The position numbers and the translations under genes are program-made. Positions 57,160 through 64,000 of a stretch of DNA of 64,000 nt are shown one piece after another. The DNA is from Brachynemurus nebulosus (taxonomy: Eukaryota; Arthropoda; Insecta; Neuroptera; Myrmeleontidae). The stretch spans positions 55,105,376 through 55,169,375 of the forward strand of contig JAPWDM010000004.1 of the NCBI GenBank assembly GCA_035578155.1, written 5' to 3'. The notes under the pieces were generated by a model that worked only from the letters and a program-made list of their open reading frames with translations, did no database searches and was not told the origin of the DNA. Position 1 is the first letter of the stretch, and each line of letters opens with the position of its first letter.

Positions 57160-58299
57160 GTTTTTCGAGAGTTGCCATTTTTATTACAGTCAAACCGTTG
57201 ATTTTATCGAAAAACTGTTCAAATAAGAGTTGTAGATATCGACGGGGGACATCGTCAGGAGCTTTATAGCTCTTATGGTTTTCGAGCTATGATACAAACT
57301 TATAGATTTTTAAATGAAATTTTTCTTTAATTTATCAATTAGGCGGTAAAAATACGCATATATGTATTTGAGGCTATTTCAATCGACAGTGTTTTGGTCC
57401 GTTACATTTCTATTACATCGAAGAAAATAACCTTTTCCACCATTATATCTATACCACAAATGGTAGTAATTCAGATTTTGGAGTGTAGATGTCGGATGAA
57501 TATAGATGTTGATATTTCAAGTTTTTAACACTTTTGCATAATAAAATAAAAATACTTTAAAAGATTAGTATTTAAAGTAAATTAATTTAAAAAGAATTTG
57601 AAGTTACTCATTAATTTACTGAAAAATATATTTATTTTTTATTTATTTAGAGAAAAAAAATAATCACTTTTTCTAAAAGCGTTTCTAAATAATAGAAAAG
57701 TGGGGTTAACTTGAAACGAAAATATTATTAATTAATGTACTCAACTAGTGTAAAATTATTTGAAATTCGCTAGTATTTTCTTTTTATTAAAAACCAAATT
57801 GAAAAGGGGAAGTTTTTTCACAAAAAAATTTTCCGTTTATTTTGAAAATACTTACATACAAATATGTTTAGACGCCTATGTATCTGTCAAACAGTGACTT
57901 CAGAGTATTTATTTTTTTATTTTTCATTGAATTAAAACTAAAATTCTATTTCCTTATTGTATTTAGTTATCATTTTTATATGATAATTTAACCTTCTTAA
58001 TAATTATAATTTACGTACGAAATTTAAGTGTGATTTCCAAAACGTAATTACTCAAAAATATGAGATAAAATAATGAAAATTTAAATGTTACTAGTAGTTT
58101 TGAATCATAAACTTTTTGGAAAACTTACATACGTTTCCATTTAAAAAACTATAAGTTTGCATCATGGCTCGAAAACCATAAGAGCTATAAAGCTTCTGAT
58201 TACAACAATCCGTTGCCCCCGTCGATATCTACAACTCTTATTTGAACAACTTTTCGATTAAATCAACGGTTTGGCTGTTGATGGCAACTCTCGAAAAAC
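57160..58299. mobile_element. Inverted-repeat element, GTTTTTCGAGAGTTGCCA ends
   Basis: The left arm, about 57160-57310, and the right arm, about 58137-58299, are reverse complements over about 150 bp. Matching blocks include GAGTTGTAGATATCGACGGG and TTTTCGAGC(C)ATGAT. The interior is about 830 bp, AT-rich and non-coding. No clear target duplication; a (TA)n tract begins 14 bp after the right end. Confidence 0.72.
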
Positions 58300-58307
58300 T
58301 TGCCTGT

Positions 58308-58312
<5 letters not shown>

Positions 58313-58390
<78 letters not shown>
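58313..58390. repeat. (TA)n microsatellite
   Basis: About 78 bp of pure TA repeat. Confidence 0.97.
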
Positions 58391-58395
<5 letters not shown>

Positions 58396-58419
58396 AAATT
58401 GCTAATATATAGGGTGGGA

Positions 58420-58800
58420 TTGCCTAATGTCGGTCGGTCGTGCACTAAAGTCGGCCACTAATTGCTTTTTTTAAAAAAAAAACAAGGCCTTAAAACATGA
58501 AATAAATGAATAATTTTTATCAAGTAGTTAATGTTTTATTACACTTAATCGATTGATAAATGACAATTTGTTTTTACCAATTTATAAGTTTAGTCCATGC
58601 GGGATTTAGATAAGCAATTTTATAAGTTGTTAACAATAGCGATAGAATTTACGAAATTTGATTTTATACATGTCTTAAGAAGTCAGAAATTGTTTAAAAC
58701 GTTTATGGTTTAAAATTAAAAAAAAAAAGAAAAAGAAAAAACGTACGGCCGACATTAGGGATAAAATTTGTAGAGAAATCCTAAGGTCGGCCAGACTGTC
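58420..58800. repeat. Interval bounded by inverted GTCGGCC motifs
   Basis: Left: CCTAATGTCGGTCGG (about 58421) and CTAAAGTCGGCCA (about 58446). Right: GGCCGACATTAGGG (about 58747) and CCTAAGGTCGGCCAG (about 58780). Pairs of TAATGTCGG-type motifs lie on opposite strands about 380 bp apart. Could be a small MITE. Ends not fixed. Confidence 0.4.
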
Positions 58801-58929
58801 AACAAACTACTTTTCGTGTACTAATCATATTGTTATTAACATACTGGCTGTAAGTAGGAGTTATAAAAAGTGCTTCTGAAGTTACGCCATTCTAAAATCT
58901 AAATGTTTTTTTATTGTTTGTATTTAAAC

Positions 58930-59430
58930 GATACTTTTCGTAGTCGAAAACTTTGATCGTAAATACCTCATAAGCGATGCATCGTAGCGAAAAAGGAACG
59001 AAATTTTTGAAGGCTTAAGTGAAGCGAGTTTTGGTTATTCCAAAGCTATTGTGACTGTTGAAACCTACTTTTCCGACTTTTCCTTATCGAAAATTATCGA
59101 AATTGAATTAGTTGTCATAAATTGGTTATATCTGGTTAATTTAGACTCCATTAGTCCGATTGAGTCGGTCAGCCGTAACATATTTAAAAAAAAATTACTT
59201 TTCGTTACTTTTCGTAAACGAAAACTTTTGTTCATAAATATCTCGTAAACGATACGTTGTAGCGAAAAAATAACGAAATTTTTGAAGACTTAAGTAAAGC
59301 AAGTTGTGGGTAATCCAAACGCATTGCGACTATTAAAACTTACTTTTCGCTATCGAAAATTATCGATATCGAATTACTTATCATAAATTGATTACAGTTG
59401 ATTAATTTAGGCTTTGTTAAGCCTCAAATT
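58930..59430. repeat. Two-copy tandem duplication, about 260-bp period
   Basis: Two similar blocks, about 58930-59140 and about 59195-59400, share in order: ATACTTTTCGTA, CGAAAAC, ATCTCGTAA-like, TAGCGAAAAA, AACGAAATTTTTGAAG, ACTTAAG, TTATCGAAAATTATCGA and CATAAATTG. Identity is roughly 80 percent by eye. Small open frames here have no recognisable product. Confidence 0.75.
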
Positions 59431-59479
59431 AACAAAATAAACAATTTATTTGCCAACCCTACCTTAATTTACTCCCTTG

Positions 59480-59826
59480 AATGATTTCTGAATTATTAGA
59501 AAACCAAAAATATATAAGCAGCCTATAACAAATTTTGATGATTGGACGACAGACCAAGAATTTTTTCAAAGATTTAGATTAAGCAAAAAAGGGACAATCC
59601 ATGTTCCGGAATATATTAGGAAATTTGGAATATATTATTTTTATATAACAACGATACATAGCAACTACATAAACCATAGGTTGCTATAGTTATTTTTTAG
59701 TTCCTTGACTTCAACTTAAAGTTGCACTATAATTTTTTGTGAAAATGAAAAACTTTAAATTTAAATTAAAACTTTAAAGTCGCTTTAACTAAAGTCACTT
59801 TAAGGCAGTTATTATGAAAATGGCCG
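59480..59826 (+). mobile_element. Harbinger-like element fragment A (5' truncated)
   Basis: Ends at GAAAATGGCCG (59826), the same terminus as element B, followed by TAA. The left end is lost. It contains a plus-strand transposase fragment at 59495-59610 and the shared subterminal sequence (CTATAGTTATTTTTTAGTTC, GTTGAAGTC-like). Lies in opposite orientation to element B, about 100 bp away. Confidence 0.65.
59495..59615 (+). pseudogene. Harbinger-like transposase fragment
   Basis: About 40 codons: KPKIYKQPITNFDDW, DQEFFQRFRLSKKG and HVPEYIR in order. The EFFQRFRLSK block resembles the conserved N-terminal region of PIF/Harbinger transposases (HARBI1 type). The frame breaks on both sides and no catalytic region remains. 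The same segment occurs on the minus strand at 60440-60615. Confidence 0.6.
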
Positions 59827-59922
59827 TAAGTTTACGAATATCGTCATATCGAAATTAAAATTCATTTTGCAGGTGACAATGGTGAAAGCTTCTAGTGATG
59901 ATAAATTCTTATTTTAAGCTTA

Positions 59923-60843
59923 CGGCCATTTTCATAATAACTGTCTTAAAGTGACTTTAGTTAAAGCAACTTTAAAGTTTTAATTTAACTTTAAAGTTTT
60001 TCATTTTCATAAAAAATTATAGTACAAGTTTAGTTGAAGTCAAGGAACTAAAAAGTAACTTTAAAGTTTTAATTTAAATTTGAAGTTTTTCATTTCCATA
60101 AGAAAATTATAGTGCAACTTTAAGTTGAAGTCAAGGAACTAAAAAATAACTATAGCAACCTATGGTTTATGTCGTTGCTGTGTATCGTTGTTATATAAGA
60201 ATAAACAATAATTAAGGATCACTCGCACCCATCATTTACTATTTAAAATTAATAAATTATTATTATTAAATATTAATTACGCCAATAATTTTATAATGGC
60301 TGAAAATAGTTCTCGGTCTAGAGGAGTAAACTTACTAAATCCGAAGAATTTTTTTAAATATTATCTGTAATTATAAAGACGTGGTAGAAAGCAAAGTAAC
60401 AAGTAACAAACTTATTTGAAGCTGCTTTTATTCTTTCCCTAATATATTCCAAAATATGGATTGTCACTTCTTGGCTTAACCTAAGTCTTTGGAAAAAAAC
60501 TTAGTCTGTCCAATCATCAAAATTTTTCATACGCTGCTTATATATTTTTGGTTTTCTAATAATTAAGAAATCATTTTCAGAGTCACTTCTACTTGATAAT
60601 GAGGACGATGTACTCATTTTAAAAATATTTTCTTTTTGAAATAATAATTATATCTTTATTCGTTAAACTATGTATTCGGTTTTATTATGACAGATACGTT
60701 AAAGTCAGTAAAGTTTACTAAAGTAACTGATACATTGACTTTAATTTAAAGGACCTTTAAAGTAGTAAAATATGATTATGAAATGAAATTTTTATGTTAA
60801 AGTAAACTTAAAGTATTCTTAAAGTTGATTATGAAAATGACCG
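59923..60843. mobile_element. Harbinger-like MITE B, 921 bp, TTA duplication
   Basis: Ends CGGCCATTTTCATAAT and ATTATGAAAATGACCG-like, with TTA on both sides (59920-59922 and 60844-60846). 3-bp TWA duplications are characteristic of PIF/Harbinger. The subterminal zones are full of CTTTAAAGTT repeats in both orientations. Holds a transposase remnant on the minus strand. Confidence 0.85.
60440..60615 (-). pseudogene. Harbinger-like transposase N-terminal fragment
   Basis: Minus strand from ATG 60615: MSTSSSLSSRSDSEND, then RKPKIYKQ, FDDWTD, an in-frame stop, then FFQRLRLSQEVTIH. Matches fragment A but includes a probable true N-terminus (Ser/Asp-rich). Stops and lost downstream sequence make it a pseudogene. 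Assignment to Harbinger rests on the FFQRxRLS block and the TTA duplication of the host element. Confidence 0.6.
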
Positions 60844-60846
60844 TTA

Positions 60847-61333
60847 AACTCTTAACGGCATTTAATGTAAGACCATCACTACACTTACGCACTGGTTTCA
60901 TTGTCTCTCAGATTATTGTTAGAGTTATATGTTAAGTTATTAAAGTTTTAAAGCTCTAAAATTGGCAGTACCTACCTGTTTCAATGAAGTTTCAGTTATA
61001 CTGAATGTTTCTCTAGAAAAACACTTTTATTCTTTCTAATCTTTTCATCTATTTTGAGTTTTTGTGGAGGCTCTTATTGTGTGAGAATGCTCCAGGTACC
61101 CTTATGTAGATTCAGCTCTGAATATATGGAAAATAGTGATTCGAATTACATTCCTATTCTAATAATGGTGCATAGTTCGAGGATCTGACATGTCGTAATT
61201 TTTTAGTAGGCTTGAACCTATATTCCTTGTTTAACCAACTTTTAATATATCTTCAATTAGCTGAGTTTTCAGCTAATATATTTGTTAAAAGTCCCAACTG
61301 TATGTAAATAATAAAACAAATATGGAATACCAT
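60847..61333. other. AT-rich interval; PLE tail-like block at its end
   Basis: No gene seen. ATGGAATACCATAAAGTA at about 61322-61339 matches the blocks at 23.8 and 33.6 kb. Confidence 0.45.
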
Positions 61334-61341
61334 AAAGTAGC

Positions 61342-61595
61342 CAGGGACGTATACAACCGAGCCTCTTGAGGGGGTCAGGCGGAAAATAATAGGACTAAAA
61401 AAAATTTTGAAACAAAATTAACAAAAAAACAATAGATTGGACTTCTTCTATACCGTTGACAACCAAAGAAACAAAATTGTGTTTAAATTTAATAAAATTG
61501 TGATATTGTGTTTAAATTTAATAAAAATTTAGTGTATATTTTTAATTCTCGGGTGGGGGGCATGACCCCTGGACCTCCCCTTGTATACGCGCCTG
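61342..61595. mobile_element. hAT-type MITE, 254 bp, 8-bp target duplication
   Basis: Ends CAGGGACGTATACAAC and TTGTATACGCGCCTG, flanked by AAAGTAGC on both sides (61334-61341 and 61596-61603). CAGG...CCTG termini with an 8-bp duplication are typical hAT. It inserted into the PLE tail-like repeat, and the target reading (ATAAAGTAGCGCTCAAATC) matches the uninterrupted copy at about 23810. Confidence 0.92.
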
Positions 61596-61684
61596 AAAGT
61601 AGCGCTCAAATCAGTGAATATTTTATCTAACAATTCGTGAAGCTCAACTGAAAATCTCACAAATTAAAGTTAATATGAATTTAG

Positions 61685-62201
61685 GGCCAGTGTAAAAATT
61701 ATGAGTCCATGTTTAAATGCACGTTCAAGTGGTTCAAGTGTATATAATTTTAATTGATTTTTGAGTTCTGTACGGAGCTAATTGTATCTTTATTGAAAAT
61801 ATAAACATTACGTGTAAATATTACTAAACGATTATAAGATAAAGAGGAATAATTAAATGTTATACCTACTTCTACAAAATATTTATAATTTTCATCTAAT
61901 ATACATATTTAAAAATAAATTTAAATGTAGCTACTGTAACTAAATATCTTCTTCATTTTTTCAAATTTTAATCGAAAACTATGGTAAAGTTACGTGTCTG
62001 TACAATACTTGTTGTAATATGGCACCAGTTTCCTAGTAATTATAAACAATTTTTATGTCAAACATAAAAAACCCTCTTTGACTCTGACATACATGAAGAT
62101 ACAATTAGCTCCGTATAGAACTCAAAAATCAAATTAAATTATATACACTTGAACCACTTGAAGATGGATTTGAACATGAACTCATAATTTTTACACTAAC
62201 C
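61685..62201. mobile_element. MITE with long inverted repeats, 8-bp target duplication
   Basis: Left GGCCAGTGTAAAAATTATGA and right TCATAATTTTTACACTAACC, flanked by GAATTTAG on both sides (61677-61684 and 62202-62209). Arms of about 110 bp, including AAGTGGTTCAAGTGTATATA. An 8-bp duplication suggests an hAT-like or similar superfamily. No transposase. Confidence 0.85.
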
Positions 62202-62230
62202 GAATTTAGTGATAATATAAAGAAGGCTTA

Positions 62231-62947
62231 GGCGGATAAGCATGAATGGTGTTGATTTTCTTTTTCTGCTAACTGCTGTCGATATAAGTAATAATCGTCA
62301 TTTAGGCGGTTTCAAAAACTGATGATAAATATTTAAATGATTGAGGAATTTGAAGATTTGAGTCGACTATTTTCTTTTTTTCAAAAAATGATGCAACCAC
62401 AAACGTTTTTATGAACATATTCAAAATCACAAACGATTTCCAACCGACTGAGTACCCGGAAGCCCATAACCTATCACTAAAAAAATATTTTCGTATAATA
62501 ATTTTTTTTTAACCATGACGAACCAGGCAAAAAATTCAGAAAAATTATATGTTCTATCAATCATATTTCGAAGTCTGCAAAAATATTTTAGTGATTGTAT
62601 TACAAACATAACCTTGAAAAAGTATCTTTTCGGACATTTAATTTTCTTTAACTACGACGCATCCGGAAAAAAATTCCTAAAAAATTATATTATATCGATT
62701 ATAGTAAGAAGTCTGCAAAAACATTTTAACAATTGTACCATAGCTACAAGTTGATGAAAAAAAATACTGAAAATTAAACAATATTTTTGGGGGGTTATAG
62801 GTAATTTAAATTATTATAACTTAAATAGAAGTATTGGAAACATATAAAAAGCTGAAACTACGTAAATTTCAATCTTATATCGATAGCAGTTAGCAGACAA
62901 AAACCAACATAATTCGTGCGGGGACATTCCTACCCATGCTTATCCGC
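62231..62947. mobile_element. MITE, GGCGGATAAGCATG ends, probable TTA duplication
   Basis: Left GGCGGATAAGCATG, right CATGCTTATCCGC, with TTA before (62228-62230) and after (62948-62950). The arms share CTGCTAACTGCT(G/A)TCGATATAAG. Inside is a two-copy duplication of about 126 bp (62510-62610 and 62650-62750, both with GAAGTCTGCAAAAA). One unpaired G at the left end leaves the terminus uncertain by a base. Confidence 0.75.
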
Positions 62948-62950
62948 TTA

Positions 62951-64000
62951 TAGTTTTTTAATCCATAAGAAAATATCTTAATAGAAATTAAGTACCCATT
63001 TCAGTTCTATAGTAATGTTTTCATGGAACAAAGATAATTTCTCTTGAAATTAAATGAAGAATGAAAATAATAAACAATACAGTATCCACCTAATACCTAA
63101 TATTCGGATGAATAAAATTACAAATAAATAAATAGTATCAGTAACAACATTTATCAACATCTAAACTCAATCGTCTACAACAATTTGAAAGAAAATCCAC
63201 TTTACCGTAAATGGTCAACTATAGTTAGTAACAATAAAGGAAAGAACAGGATAATCGATTAATACCAATCTTTTTATTCAATTATCCAACACGCATATCT
63301 AGTGTTATCGACCACTCCATACCACGTCAAAAGTAAATACCCAGCTAGAAATAAATGAACGTGAATTAGATAGATTATGTTCTGATAGTGGTCCTTTTAT
63401 TAGTAAAAGGAACATATCTAAACTACTAACACATCTCCAACAGAAACTTTTAATCGTAACAAATGATGTTTCTGTCACATTTTGTTGGGTACAGTTACAC
63501 ATATTTTATCCCTTATCACTCGCATTTATTCCTTCTAATTAGACGTGGGAAAAAATGGTCCGTAACAGACTCACTATATAAAATATTTTGGACTGGCGGG
63601 CTGTTAATATCATTACTAGGCCGAGGATTTTCATCTAGATTTGAAAATTACCTTCAGGAAATTTTTTAGAACAAATCAGTAAAAATGAAAAATTACCCAT
63701 TTTTCATTTGTAATTAGTACATAATTTTTAATAATAATTTTAAGAAATTATTGTTTAATAAATAAGTGATCAACTGTAAATTAGCAATTAATTAAGCCGT
63801 TAATAAATTCAAAATATTTCTAATATAAATATATCTCTATTTACCTTTTGATAGATGTGATTATTTATTTACAATCTTTTATTTAACTTGCTATGTCAGT
63901 ATGTTTGTTTAAATCAAATCTTCCAGTCAAAATTTTGAGCTAGAAGTTTCAAATTTTGTGCATGTGTATAACTTTAATGACAATGCAACATTATATAATT
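62951..64000. other. AT-rich interval, nothing recognised
   Basis: Plus-strand frames around 63340-63670 lack start context and family resemblance. No terminal repeats were found before the window ends. Confidence 0.45.

Noticed and set aside
63305..63669. Two frames of about 65 codons near the right edge
   Set aside because: Overlapping on opposite strands, no domains, no start context.

Overview
The window is eukaryotic and very AT-rich. It is almost certainly arthropod, probably insect: it combines an errantivirus-type env gene, an I-clade LINE with an RNase H domain, Penelope-like elements with GIY-YIG endonuclease, hAT, pogo-like and Harbinger-like DNA elements, and many long (TA)n tracts. 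I could not name the species. I found no host gene I could defend. Every long open reading frame belongs to a transposable element, and the window reads as a stack of nested insertions.

Layout. 1-3577: 3' part of an endogenous retrovirus/errantivirus (RNase H end, integrase, env, 3' LTR), running off the left edge. 3594-9783: (TA)n tracts, a cluster of TCAAGGTCA motifs, a 30-bp tandem repeat and a 1.9-kb foldback element (5526-7456). 9784-15468: three further inverted-repeat elements. 17556-23357: a Penelope-like element (PLE) with 175-bp pseudo-LTRs carrying a hammerhead-like motif. Its reading frame is split just after the RT catalytic motif by a 2.5-kb TG...CA insertion. 23700-31140: degenerate PLE tails, an inverted repeat, an 841-bp hAT MITE and two inverted copies of a second PLE family. 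31314-37329: a 6-kb interval bounded by about 570-bp inverted repeats and holding a LINE fragment, a pogo-type MITE and a foldback copy. 37420-38837: a palindromic MITE with tandem hairpins and a tRNA-like SINE fragment. 38840-43793: a two-ORF non-LTR element with a frameshift in an A run. 44565-53025: a foldback element split by a nearly full-length I-clade LINE (45545-52437, minus strand). 53170-64000: more MITEs, including Harbinger-like, hAT and an 8-bp-TSD element, and simple repeats.

Target-site duplications could be read directly for most elements. In two cases an unoccupied copy of the same target is present elsewhere in the window, which fixes the element ends to the base. The most unusual signals are: a run of about seven hairpins with different stems and similar loops in the LINE 3' UTR; the hammerhead-like motifs in several PLE remnants; a family of long-armed foldback elements with 3-bp TNA target duplications; and the undiagnosed 2.5-kb insertion in the PLE.
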